A DNA stretch of 64,000 nucleotides. It comes from JAXDMK01 sp963790325. GTDB taxonomy: Bacteria > Actinomycetota > Acidimicrobiia > Acidimicrobiales > AC-14. The notes beneath the pieces were generated by a model. It ran no database searches, had not been told where the DNA came from, and worked only from the letters and a program-made list of their open reading frames with translations. Within the stretch, counting starts at the first letter, position 1. Each line of letters opens with the position of its first letter. A program made the translations under genes and the position numbers. The stretch spans positions 1,426,001 to 1,490,000 of the forward strand of contig CAWBNY010000003.1 of the NCBI GenBank assembly GCA_963790325.1, written 5' to 3'. Shown piece after piece: positions 23,715-32,104 of the stretch.

Positions 23715-25985
23715 TTGTCCTTGCTCTCAGTGTCCGCTGCGCCCCGGATCGTGGGGGTGACGGCGCGCCGCGCCGGGGGGGACACCTCGGTGCTCACCAC
23801 CCCGTCCGGCGACGTCCTCCATGTGGCCATGGCCGCTTCCGAGGTCGCCCTCCTGCTGGAGCGCTGCGACGGCGCCACGGCCGGATCGGAGCTGCTCGCC
23901 GGCATTGGCGATCCCGAGGCCGCATCCGCGTTGCTCGGCGTGCTCGGTGAGCACGGCTGTGTCTCCTGGGGCCGTCCCGGGCGCGACGCCCGCCACTGGG
24001 CCCGATGGGCGATGCCCCCGGCCGACGCCGACGGACCGTATTCGGCGCGCGTCATCGCCACCGGCGACGATGCCGTACTGAGCCCCATCGGAGCGGTCAT
24101 GGCCCGAGCTGGGCTCGTCTCGCCCGGTCGTGTTCGGGATGGGGATCTGCCCACAGCCCTGGACCAGAGCCCGACCTTGATCGTCACCGCGTTGGCCTCC
24201 TTCGATGCGGACCGGCTTCGTCGAGCGTCGACACTGGCGGCCGAAGCGGGCGTGGCGTGGGTCGGCTTCCACCTCGACAACGGCACCGGATGGCTTGGCC
24301 CTCTGGTCGTGGCCGGGAGAACGGCGAGCTACGACGACGTCGTCGACCGCCGCCGCTGCGCCGCTGGCGACATCGAGATGTGGTCGTCGCTGTCTGCGGC
24401 ACCGTTCTGGGGCGAGGCCTACCTGCCCCCGCGCCCCGAGCTCGAGTGGATGATCGGCGCCTTCGTCGTCGAGGTCGTCCGCTGGCTGGCGGGGGCCGGC
24501 TGCCGGCTGCTGTCGGCCGAGCTGGAGGCCGACCCCCTCACGTTGCACATGATCGAGCACCCGGTCCTGCCCCTTCCGGGAGCGGTCCCCGCTTCCCTGG
24601 TGGCGGGATGGTCGCCGACTGCGGAGCGACTGGTCGACGGGCACTGCGGGCTCGTGCTGGGGTTCCGCGACACGGTGCACCACCCTGCGGTGCCGGCGTC
24701 GCTGCGCACCGTGGCCGCCGACGTCTGCGACATGGCCCAAGCCGGACGCCACCCCTGGCAGAACGACCTGCTCTGCGGAGGCACGTCGTTCACCAGTCGT
24801 GACGACGCCCGGGCGGCGGCGCTGGGCGAGGCCGTGGAGCGCTACTGCGCCAACTGGACCGCCGGCCACCGCCTGGTCCACGCCTCCTACGACGAGCTGA
24901 CCGCTCGGGGCGAGCAAGCCGTCGACCCGTTGTCGCTGGTGCTGTACTCCCAGCGCCAGCATGCGGCCCCGGGGTTCCCGTTCCGGCCCTTCACCCGGGA
25001 CCTGGCCGTGCACTGGGTCGCCGGCCACTCCCTCACCCATGACCGGCCGGCGTGGCTGCCGGCCAGCCAGGTGTTCATCAACTGGCGCAGCGACGCGCCC
25101 GAGAGCGAGCCGGCGCTGCACTTCCACAACTACGTCGGCGTCCAGGCCGGCCCGAGCCTCGATTTCGCCCTGGCCTCGGCCATGGAGGAGATCATCGAGC
25201 GCGACGCCATGATGACGTGGTGGGCCAACCGCATCCCCCAGCCGGCGCTCGACCTGCCCGAGCGCTTGGCCGGCTTGTGGCAGGGCGGGCCGGCTGCGCT
25301 CGGCCAGCAGGCCTGGGCCATCCCCATCGACAACGAGTTCGGGGTGCCGGTCGTGGCCGGCGTCGTCGAGAACGTCACCGACCGGCTTCTCAGCATCGGC
25401 TTCGCCGCGAGACCGACCGCGGACGCGGCGGTCCTCAAGGCATGGGGCGAGGCGCTCATCCTCCAGGAGGGGAGCCGGGACATGGACCGGCCGGAGCAGG
25501 ACTGCGCCATCCGGGGCGTCCTCGGCCGCCACCACAGCGGCGGCGACTACCTCAAGCCATGGCGCTCCGACCGGTCCTACCTCGACGCCTACCGGCCCGA
25601 CTTCCACGACGTCGTCCAGCTGCTCTGCCAGCAGCAGGTCAACCTCGACCCCCGGGCCCGGAGAGTCGTCTCGCCCTGGGTCGACGTGGCCCGCTCCCGT
25701 CGTATCGATGACGTCCCCGCCCTCCCCGACCGCAGCCCCGATACCTACCGGCGACGCATCGAGGAGCGGGGCTTCGAGGTGCTCTACGTCGAGCTCACCA
25801 CTGCGGACGTGGCGATGTGCGGCCTGCGGGTGGTCCGGGTCCTCATCCCCGGCCTGGCCCCGAACTTCCCCGCCGCCTTCCCGACGTGGGGCCGTAGGCG
25901 ACTCCAGGACAACGCCACCCGGCTCGGCTGGGGCGAGCCCCTCGACGAGGACGAGCTGAACGTCTTCCCCCTGCCCTATGCCTGA
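23715..25985 (+). CDS. Fused C-D azoline cyclodehydratase (RRE + ThiF-like + YcaO)
   Basis: 756 residues from TTG at 23715, chosen because AGGAGGG lies 7 bases upstream and because upstream in-frame starts fall in the hairpin. Residues about 8-85 look like a PqqD/RRE leader-binding wing (VLTTPSGDVLHVAMAASEVA, then a GLxxHGCV-like end). About 100-215 is a degenerate E1/ThiF-like domain (GWLGPLVVAGRTASYDDVV). About 330-745 is YcaO, with ALGEAVERYCANW near 369 and ALASAMEEIIERDAMMTWW near 488, the ATP-binding Glu/Arg motifs. It ends FPLPYA, the Pro-rich C-terminus common in cyclodehydratases. It would use ATP to cyclise Ser/Thr backbones of the precursor. Layout and size match fused CD enzymes such as TruD/LynD. 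Confidence 0.88.
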   Translation: MSLLSVSAAPRIVGVTARRAGGDTSVLTTPSGDVLHVAMAASEVALLLERCDGATAGSELLAGIGDPEAASALLGVLGEHGCVSWGRPGRDARHWARWAMPPADADGPYSARVIATGDDAVLSPIGAVMARAGLVSPGRVRDGDLPTALDQSPTLIVTALASFDADRLRRASTLAAEAGVAWVGFHLDNGTGWLGPLVVAGRTASYDDVVDRRRCAAGDIEMWSSLSAAPFWGEAYLPPRPELEWMIGAFVVEVVRWLAGAGCRLLSAELEADPLTLHMIEHPVLPLPGAVPASLVAGWSPTAERLVDGHCGLVLGFRDTVHHPAVPASLRTVAADVCDMAQAGRHPWQNDLLCGGTSFTSRDDARAAALGEAVERYCANWTAGHRLVHASYDELTARGEQAVDPLSLVLYSQRQHAAPGFPFRPFTRDLAVHWVAGHSLTHDRPAWLPASQVFINWRSDAPESEPALHFHNYVGVQAGPSLDFALASAMEEIIERDAMMTWWANRIPQPALDLPERLAGLWQGGPAALGQQAWAIPIDNEFGVPVVAGVVENVTDRLLSIGFAARPTADAAVLKAWGEALILQEGSRDMDRPEQDCAIRGVLGRHHSGGDYLKPWRSDRSYLDAYRPDFHDVVQLLCQQQVNLDPRARRVVSPWVDVARSRRIDDVPALPDRSPDTYRRRIEERGFEVLYVELTTADVAMCGLRVVRVLIPGLAPNFPAAFPTWGRRRLQDNATRLGWGEPLDEDELNVFPLPYA

Positions 25986-26054
25986 GCAGGCCGCATGGGC
26001 GGGACCCGGATGATCGACCCGCCCGACAACGGGCCCGAACCAACGGAGGGTTGG

Positions 26055-26378
26055 ATGACCACCACGACCGCCCCGGCGGCCACCCTCGGCGACCCCCTCG
26101 CCACGCTGGCACCGAACGAGCGCTCCACCGTCTCGGCGATGGTCGAACGGGCACGGCGCACACGGCGCAGGCGCGCCGCTGCGCGACCTCGACGTCGTCC
26201 ACCAGTGGCTCCGGGCCGATTCACCGGGCGCAGCGGCGACGGCATCCGGCGCCGGCGACGCCGAGGCGGAGGGTGTCGGCCTGGCCGAGGACGACGACGG
26301 GGAGGTGGCGCTGGTCAAGCACTATCCCGGGGCGGCCTCGGTCGCCCTGGCGCACCCGGCGCGGCCGTGGTCGGTTGA
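26055..26378 (+). pseudogene. 5' piece of the SagB-type dehydrogenase gene, before a frameshift
   Basis: ATG at 26055 with GGAGGG upstream. It encodes MTTTTAPAATLGDPL and then LAPNERSTVSAMVERARR, after which this frame becomes arginine-rich nonsense to 26378. From about 26161 a good coding run (HGAGAPLRDLDVVHQWLRAD) continues in the +1 frame with no start codon of its own, and runs into the dehydrogenase. Joining the two near 26158-26163 gives a normal SagB-like N-terminus. Either a real frameshift or a sequence error. Confidence 0.6.
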
Positions 26379-26991
26379 TCTCGACCGCCTCATCGCCGAG
26401 CGGACGAGCACCTACGCCTTCGCCGACAGACCGATCGCGCTCGCCGACCTGGCCAGCCTCCTCCACGTCGGCGCCGGGATGAAGCGGCTCGTCGAGACGT
26501 CGGAGGGGACTATCCCCTTGCGGATGGCCCCCTCGGCCGGATCCCTGCAACCGGTCAACGTCTACGTGGCGGCGGCCGAGGTGGACGACCTGAACCAGGG
26601 CCTCCACTACTACGACCCGGTCCGTCACGCCCTCGATCTCGTCTCTGTCGATGACCCGCGCCCGGCGCTCGAGCAGGGCTGCATGCAGCCCTTCGTCGCC
26701 GCCAGCCCCGCGGTGCTCATCCTCACGTGCTCCCTCGATCGCGTCCGCTGGCACTACGGCAGCCGGGCCTATCGGTCCGTGCACCTCGATGCCGGAGTCC
26801 AGGCCCACAACCTCATGCTGGTCGCATCCGGTCTGGGACTCGGCTGCTGTGCCGTCTTCGGCTTCTTCGACGAGCACCTCGACCGCTTCGTCGGCATCGA
26901 CGGTCGCGACGAGTTCACGACCCTGCTGATCCCAGTCGGCCATCTCGAGGCAACGACTGCGAGCCAAGACTCCTCCCACCCAACTGAATGA
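26305..26991 (+). CDS. SagB-type FMN dehydrogenase (azoline oxidase), main part
   Basis: 228 residues if started at GTG 26305, but coding sequence in this frame extends back to about 26161 and probably joins the ATG at 26055 through a frameshift (about 310 residues in all). Nitroreductase-fold features: IAERTSTYAFADRPIALADLASLLHVGAG near the N-terminus, RMAPSAGSLQPVNVYVAAAEV, GLHYYDPVRHAL and DAGVQAHNLMLVASGLGLGCC. SagB/McbC-type enzymes oxidise azolines to azoles with FMN. As last gene of the RiPP operon it would finish rings made by the YcaO enzyme. If the frameshift is real, the product may stay at the azoline stage. Confidence 0.82.
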   Translation: MALVKHYPGAASVALAHPARPWSVDLDRLIAERTSTYAFADRPIALADLASLLHVGAGMKRLVETSEGTIPLRMAPSAGSLQPVNVYVAAAEVDDLNQGLHYYDPVRHALDLVSVDDPRPALEQGCMQPFVAASPAVLILTCSLDRVRWHYGSRAYRSVHLDAGVQAHNLMLVASGLGLGCCAVFGFFDEHLDRFVGIDGRDEFTTLLIPVGHLEATTASQDSSHPTE

Positions 26992-27081
26992 GAACGACTC
27001 CTGACTTCGCGCTCATCCTGCGCGTCCGGACCCGTTCGCGGCACCGGTTGTCGGAGGGTTGAGAAATGGGCCGAATGACCT

Positions 27082-27109
27082 ATCCAGGCCCGGGGAGGGC
27101 GGCCGATAC
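27082..27109 (+). promoter_or_regulatory. Candidate promoter, pilin 3 (GCCGATAC element)
   Basis: GCCGATAC at 27102-27109, 56 bases before the pilin start, the same distance as for pilins 1 and 2. The -35-position tetramer (ATCC) is weak; only the downstream element is convincing. Confidence 0.35.
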
Positions 27110-27165
27110 ATAGAACACAAGTCGAGTCCTGCACCCCCGGGTGCCCCAAACCAGAAGGAACAACC

Positions 27166-27375
27166 GTGGACATCATCGCCTACTGGCAGAAGCACTGCAC
27201 CCCCTACCTGCGGGCCATCTTCGGTCGCAACGAGCGTGGCGCGGCCCTGGTGGAGTACGCCCTCCTCCTGGCCCTCATCGCCGTGGTCTGCATCGTCGCC
27301 CTGACCACCCTGGGCGAGCAGGCCTCGGACAAGTTCTCCAAGGTCGGTGGCTCCATCGCCGCCGCCGGCGGCTGA
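27166..27375 (+). CDS. flp: Flp-family type IVb pilin 3
   Basis: 69 residues, GTG start behind AGAAGGA. Leader MDIIAYWQKHCTPYLRAIFG, NERG, then AALVEYALLLALIAVV (Glu +5) and tail FSKVGGSIAAAGG. It combines a pilin-2-like start with a pilin-1-like tail. It is separated from the other pilin genes by the whole RiPP operon. A terminator of the same design follows. Confidence 0.94.
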   Translation: MDIIAYWQKHCTPYLRAIFGRNERGAALVEYALLLALIAVVCIVALTTLGEQASDKFSKVGGSIAAAGG

Positions 27376-27411
27376 GCCGAGCCCCACGAGTCCTGACCCC
27401 CCCCGGTCAGC

Positions 27412-27447
27412 GCAAGGGGAGCGAGCCTTCGGGTTCGCTCCTCTTGC
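27412..27447 (+). terminator. Hairpin terminator after pilin 3
   Basis: GCAAGGGGAGCGA pairs with TCGCTCCTCTTGC (one G-U) over a 10-base loop, followed by CTTT. Related in sequence (GGAGCGAG core) to the pilin 1 and 2 terminators. Confidence 0.78.
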
Positions 27448-27498
27448 CTTTCGGGGGCCAGGTTCCGCGGCGGGCCTCGGGCGGGTAGGAAGTCCAGG

Positions 27499-27948
27499 GT
27501 GAGGCTCGAGCTGCTGATATGCCTGCCCCGGGACGCGCTCACCCTGCCCGTCGTCCGCCACATCACGGTGTGCGCCCTGGAGGAGCTGGGCGTCGTCGCC
27601 GCCGACATCGACGACGTGGCCCTCGCCCTCACCGAGGCGTGCACCAACGTCGTGCGCCACTCGGGGGTCGACGACGAGTACGAGGTCCACCTCATCGTCT
27701 CCGACGACCAGTGCGAGATCAGGGTGGTCGACACCGGCCGAGGGGTCGAGGCGTCGGTGCTGGATCGGGGCATGGCCCCCGGCACGGCCGAGCAAGGACG
27801 GGGTCTGGCCATCCTCTCCACCCTGGTCGACCGGGTCCGGTTCGAGTCCCGCCCCGAGGACGGCACGGTCGTCCACCTGGTCAAGCAGTTGGACGTCCTC
27901 CGGGACGGCCCCCTCGACCACTTCCAGGGGGGCGCGGGCGGCGGCTGA
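27499..27948 (+). CDS. RsbW/SpoIIAB-like serine kinase (anti-sigma type, HATPase_c)
   Basis: 149 residues, GTG start. Histidine-kinase-like ATPase fold: N-box ALALTEACTNVVRHSG (about residues 45-60), G1 IRVVDTGRGVEA, G2 QGRGLAILSTLVD, and a closing VHLVKQ strand. Such stand-alone kinases bind sigma factors or phosphorylate STAS antagonists in partner-switching systems. It converges on an RsbU-like phosphatase, giving two of the three usual players; no STAS-domain partner is seen nearby. Downstream of pilin 3, so the target could be the sigma factor of the pilus regulon, but that is speculation. Confidence 0.88.
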   Translation: MRLELLICLPRDALTLPVVRHITVCALEELGVVAADIDDVALALTEACTNVVRHSGVDDEYEVHLIVSDDQCEIRVVDTGRGVEASVLDRGMAPGTAEQGRGLAILSTLVDRVRFESRPEDGTVVHLVKQLDVLRDGPLDHFQGGAGGG

Positions 27949-27963
27949 CCCCTGGCCTAGGCC

Positions 27964-29139
27964 TCAGCGGCCGGGTTGCCAGTCGAGGAACACGAGGGTG
28001 GCGTCATCCTCCAGTTCTCCGCCCCGGTGCTGGCGCAGGCGGGCGGCCAGGCGGCGCAGCGTCTCCGCCGGGCGGACTTCGGCCCCGATGAACTGCTCGA
28101 CCTCGCTCACGAGGCGGTCGAGGCCGAACTGGGCGCCACCGGCGGGGCGGGCCTCGATGGCGCCGTCGGAGTAGAACAGGACCCGGTCGCCCGGCTGCAT
28201 GCGGGCCCGGCCGATCTCGGTGATGGCGATCCCCAACCCGAACGGGAGGCACGGCTCGCAGGCCAACTCCCCGACCACCTTGGCCCCCCGCAGCAGGAGC
28301 GGCGGCGGGTGGCCGGCGTTGACCCATCGCAGGTCGCCGGTGGCGACGTCGAGGTGGGCCAGGTGGCCGGTGACGAAGTTCTCGCCCTCGAACTGCTCGG
28401 CAACCGCGTCGTCGACGTGCTCGGCCATCACCGACAGGTCGAGGCCCCGGCGGCGGGCGTACCGGAAGGCGCCCAGGGCGAGGGTGCTGGCCAGGGTGGA
28501 GTGAACCCCATGGCCCATGGCGTCGAATATGGCGAAGGCGAGCACGTCGCCGTTGAGGGAGTAGTCGAAGGCGTCGCCGGCCACGAAGTAGGCCGGTTCG
28601 AGGAGGCCGGCGATGGCCAGATCGGGGGACGAGAATGCGAGCGGGGGCAGGAGATCCCACTGCATCTCGGCGGCCAGGTTCATGGGTCGGCGGCGGCGGC
28701 GGAGCGTGATGAGGTCGGTGTAACGACCGGCGGTGTGGGTGAGGTGACCCACGAGCAGGCCCAGGTCGTCGCACAGGCCCAGCAGCTCGTCGTCGACCGA
28801 GGGAAAGCCCATCTCGAGCACGCCGATGCGCTCGGCCCGCTCCCGGACGGGCGACCACACCCGCCACCCGGCGGCCGTCTCCGCCATCAGCACCTTTTGC
28901 GACCGGAACGACCGCCCGGCCATCGACCCCTCGATGGAGACGCCCGGAGGGTGCTCGTCGAGGAGCTCGCCGGCCAACGCCACCGGCTGGAGGGTCTCCT
29001 GCTCGTAGTCGACCACGTAGAGGACGAGGTGGTCGCCGCCCGCATCTTGCAACGCGTTGGCCACGTCCGCCGCCAACAGGTCCGGAGGCGTAAGTGCCGC
29101 CCGCCGGAGCAGATCCCCGATGATCCCGGCCCGATTCAC
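27964..29139 (-). CDS. SpoIIE/RsbU-type PP2C phosphatase with sensory N-terminus
   Basis: 391 residues, GTG start. Residues about 20-150 look like a GAF-type sensor (LVLYVVDYEQETLQPVALAG, ERIGVLEMGFPSV). A coiled linker leads to the PPM/SpoIIE domain (about 185-390): YFVAGDAFDYSLNG, FAIFDAMGHGVHSTLA, VNAGHPPPLLLRG, RVLFYSDGAIEARP and ELEDDATLVFLDW supply the metal-binding aspartates. It would dephosphorylate a STAS anti-anti-sigma factor to release a sigma factor. Convergent with the RsbW-like gene, 16 bp apart. Confidence 0.92.
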   Translation of the reverse strand: MNRAGIIGDLLRRAALTPPDLLAADVANALQDAGGDHLVLYVVDYEQETLQPVALAGELLDEHPPGVSIEGSMAGRSFRSQKVLMAETAAGWRVWSPVRERAERIGVLEMGFPSVDDELLGLCDDLGLLVGHLTHTAGRYTDLITLRRRRRPMNLAAEMQWDLLPPLAFSSPDLAIAGLLEPAYFVAGDAFDYSLNGDVLAFAIFDAMGHGVHSTLASTLALGAFRYARRRGLDLSVMAEHVDDAVAEQFEGENFVTGHLAHLDVATGDLRWVNAGHPPPLLLRGAKVVGELACEPCLPFGLGIAITEIGRARMQPGDRVLFYSDGAIEARPAGGAQFGLDRLVSEVEQFIGAEVRPAETLRRLAARLRQHRGGELEDDATLVFLDWQPGR

Positions 29140-29248
29140 GTTCGACCGGTGGATCGGACGATGTGGGAGCGAACGCAGGCCGGCCGGTGCCGACTACCAG
29201 CCGGCACCAACCGGCAGCGGGCGCCCGGCTCCGGCGGGCGGGAGGCGA

Positions 29249-30688
29249 TCACAGCCGTCGCATGACGACCCAGTCGTCCTCGGCGAAGACCTCCTGCCAC
29301 TGGCCACTGGACCTGAGCAGGGACGTCAGCGGCAGCTCCCGGTCCCAGAGGACGACGTCGACCTGCCGGGATTGGAGGATCGCCTGCCACTGGGGGCGCC
29401 CGTTGAGGAGGTCGCGGTAGTCCTTCGACACCTTCTCCGGGTACATGTCGTAGCGGTCGTCGATGAACACCTTCACCGACCGGCCGAAGCGCAGCTCGAA
29501 GTAGTTGCCGATGAAGTCGAGGTGGGCCACCCGATGGGGGGCGACCAGCAGCCCTTCCCGGTCCAGGAAGTCGGTGGCGGCGACGGGGTAGCCGGAGAGG
29601 TCGAGGGGGTCGTTGGTCTTGATGGACAGGCCGAACACCACGAAGGCGGCCACCAGGGCGACGGCGAAGACCCGGTTGATCCGCTGGCGGCTCGGGGGCG
29701 TCGGTGGGAGGGGTGGGAGCGAGTCGGGGCGCTTGAGCATCCGCCCGAGGACCGGGGCCAGGACGACGGCGAGGATGGGCAGGTTGCGGACGGCCAGCAG
29801 CCCGGCGGCGACGAAGGCCACCGTCGGCACCACGTCCCGCCAGCTCAGCCGGGCCCGGACGAGCAGGAGCAGGGCCAGAACCAGGAAGATGAGGGCGATG
29901 CGGCCCGGTGGGTGCTGGAAGTCGGGCGACATCCACTCGATGATCTTCTCGAACGCCTCCCGCCTGTCCCCGAGGGTGAACGGGAACACGAGCAGCTTGG
30001 CCCCGAGCGGGTTGACGACCGCCACCACCAGGCCCGCGGCGAAGCCGGCCACGTAGCCCATGGCGTCTCGGGGCCAGGCCCGCCAGTCGACGGCCTCGCC
30101 CACGGCCCGGGCCCCGAGCCAGGCCAGTCCCAGGGGGAACGAGCCGTGGCTGCTCACCCACAGCCACACCACCGGGACGAGGAGCCACTGCGTCCGCCGG
30201 CTCTCGACGACGGTGATGGTGAGGGCCATGCAGATGGCGCCGAACAGCAGCGGTCGGGGCGACCAGAAGGGCGAGCCCATCCCCACCACGATCAGGGCCC
30301 CGAAGGCGGTCCGCAGGGGTGACCCGGCCCGCACCAGTCGCACGACCAGCCACACCAGCAGGACGATCAGCACGGCCTGCTCCAGGACCACCAGGCGGAA
30401 ACCGCCCAGGCGGTAGGCCCACCCGTAGGTCCACTCCGGCAGCCAGCTCTGCACCACCCACTCGGTGCCGTCGGCGGTGTAGGAGTACGGGTCCATGCGG
30501 GGGATGCCCAGCCCCCGGGCCATGTCGATGCCCGTGCGCAGGTGGGTGAGCATCGAGTTGTCGCCGATCGGCCGCACCCCCAGGCGGAACCCGAAGAGCA
30601 CGAACGTGGCGATGAACAGGGTCTCCAGGCGCGGCGCACGGATACGTCCGGTCCCGCGCCCGACGGATGTGGTTCGACCCTCGCTCAA
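29249..30688 (-). CDS. Polytopic membrane protein, GT-C glycosyltransferase-like
   Basis: 479 residues from TTG 30688, supported by GGAGGAGG upstream. About 9-11 hydrophobic helices between residues 20 and 365, then a soluble C-terminal part (VAATDFLDREGLLVAPHRVAHLDFIGNYF, VFIDDRYDMYP, DVVLWDRELPLTSLLRSSG). The first extracytoplasmic loop holds GDNSMLTHLRTGIDMARGLGIPRMDPYSY, reminiscent of GT-C family mannosyl- or oligosaccharyltransferases and of actinobacterial hypothetical membrane proteins with the same layout. Substrate unknown. Downstream of rpsA by 42 bp on the same strand. Two weak hairpins (29186-29208, 29222-29240) may end its transcript. Confidence 0.7.
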   Translation of the reverse strand: MSEGRTTSVGRGTGRIRAPRLETLFIATFVLFGFRLGVRPIGDNSMLTHLRTGIDMARGLGIPRMDPYSYTADGTEWVVQSWLPEWTYGWAYRLGGFRLVVLEQAVLIVLLVWLVVRLVRAGSPLRTAFGALIVVGMGSPFWSPRPLLFGAICMALTITVVESRRTQWLLVPVVWLWVSSHGSFPLGLAWLGARAVGEAVDWRAWPRDAMGYVAGFAAGLVVAVVNPLGAKLLVFPFTLGDRREAFEKIIEWMSPDFQHPPGRIALIFLVLALLLLVRARLSWRDVVPTVAFVAAGLLAVRNLPILAVVLAPVLGRMLKRPDSLPPLPPTPPSRQRINRVFAVALVAAFVVFGLSIKTNDPLDLSGYPVAATDFLDREGLLVAPHRVAHLDFIGNYFELRFGRSVKVFIDDRYDMYPEKVSKDYRDLLNGRPQWQAILQSRQVDVVLWDRELPLTSLLRSSGQWQEVFAEDDWVVMRRL

Positions 30689-30730
30689 CGTCCTCCTCCC
30701 GGAGGCATCCCCGGGGACCTGCGGTTGCCT

Positions 30731-32104
30731 CTAGGAGGCGGGCGTGTCGGATGCGGTGCCGGGGGTGGTGTCGGGATCGCCCGCCGCGTGCGGTACCACG
30801 TGGTCGGGGCCGCCGACCTCGACCACGTAGTCGGCCCAGGCCGCCTGGGCTTCGGTCTCCGGCGTGAAGTCGACGTTGGCGTACTCGCCGATGTAGTTGC
30901 CCTCGGCGTCGTAGGCGTGCTCGCCGAAAGCCTCCTGGTACTCGGCCGCGACCACGCCGCCCTCGGCCGCCTGCTTGATCGACAGGCTGATGCGGCGGCG
31001 CTGGAGGTCGAGGTCGATGATCTTGACCCACAGCTCCTCGCCCGGGGTGACGACCTGCTCGGGCAGGTCGACGTGGTGGGCGGCCATCTCGGAGATGTGG
31101 ACGAGGCCCTCGATACCCTCCCCGACCTGCAGGAAGGCGCCGAAGGGCACCAGCTTGGTGACCCGGCCGTAGACCAGCTCGCCGACGCGGTGGTTGTTGG
31201 CGAACTCCTGCCACGGGTCCTGCTGGGTGGCCTTGAGGGACAGGCTGATGCGCTCCCGCTCGAGGTCGACCTCGAGCACCTGGACCTCGATCTCGTCGCC
31301 CACGGCCACGACCGACGCCGGATGGTCGACGTGCTTCCAGGAGAGCTCGGAGACGTGGACCAGTCCGTCCATCCCGCCGAGGTCGACGAAGGCGCCGAAG
31401 TTGACCACCGACGAGACGATGCCCTTGCGGACCTCGCCCGGCTTGAGGTTGTCGAGGAACTCCTCCCGCTGCTCCTTCTGGGTCTCCTCCAGCCACGCCC
31501 GCCGGCTGAGGACGACGTTGTTGCGGTGCTTGTCGAGCTCGATGATCTTGGCTTCGAGGGTGCGGCCCACGTAGGGGAGCAGGTCGCGGACCCGGCGCAG
31601 CTCGACGAGGGATGCGGGGAGGAACCCGCGGAGGCCGATGTCGAGGATCAGGCCGCCCTTGACCACCTCGATGACGGGGCCGGAGACGACGCCGTTCTGC
31701 TCCTTGATGCGCTCGATCGTCCCCCACGCCCGCTCGTACTGGGCCCGCTTCTTGGACAGGATCAGCCGACCTTCCTTGTCCTCCTTCTGGAGGACGAGGG
31801 CCTCGATCTGCTCGCCCATGGAGACGATCTGGCCGGGGTCGACGTCGTGGCGGATCGACAGCTCACGCGCCGGGATGACCCCCTCCGACTTGTACCCGAT
31901 GTCGAGGAGGACCTCGTCCTTGTCGACCTTGACCACGATGCCGGTGACGATGTCGCCGTCGTCGAACTCGACGATGGTGCCGGCGATGGCGTCCTCGAAG
32001 GAAATCCCGTCGTCGTCGCCCACGATCTGCCGAAAGACGTACTCACCTCCGTCGTCGGCGGGAGCATCGGTCGTAGCGGCGGAAGCGGGGGTCTGGTCGG
32101 ACAT
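30731..32104 (-). CDS. rpsA: 30S ribosomal protein S1
   Basis: 457 residues. Four S1 RNA-binding domains in order (about residues 48-120, 133-200, 220-290, 305-375), each with the GxVxxVxxFGAFVDLG-type pattern; for example GIVSSVVNFGAFVDLGGMDGLVHVSELSW and GRVTKLVPFGAFLQVGEGIEGLVHISEMA. It binds mRNA and aids initiation on structured or weak ribosome sites. Four-domain S1 is the usual actinobacterial form. The acidic N- and C-termini are low complexity. Normally next to coaE in this group, but separated here by the pilus and RiPP loci. Confidence 0.96.
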   Translation of the reverse strand: MSDQTPASAATTDAPADDGGEYVFRQIVGDDDGISFEDAIAGTIVEFDDGDIVTGIVVKVDKDEVLLDIGYKSEGVIPARELSIRHDVDPGQIVSMGEQIEALVLQKEDKEGRLILSKKRAQYERAWGTIERIKEQNGVVSGPVIEVVKGGLILDIGLRGFLPASLVELRRVRDLLPYVGRTLEAKIIELDKHRNNVVLSRRAWLEETQKEQREEFLDNLKPGEVRKGIVSSVVNFGAFVDLGGMDGLVHVSELSWKHVDHPASVVAVGDEIEVQVLEVDLERERISLSLKATQQDPWQEFANNHRVGELVYGRVTKLVPFGAFLQVGEGIEGLVHISEMAAHHVDLPEQVVTPGEELWVKIIDLDLQRRRISLSIKQAAEGGVVAAEYQEAFGEHAYDAEGNYIGEYANVDFTPETEAQAAWADYVVEVGGPDHVVPHAAGDPDTTPGTASDTPAS

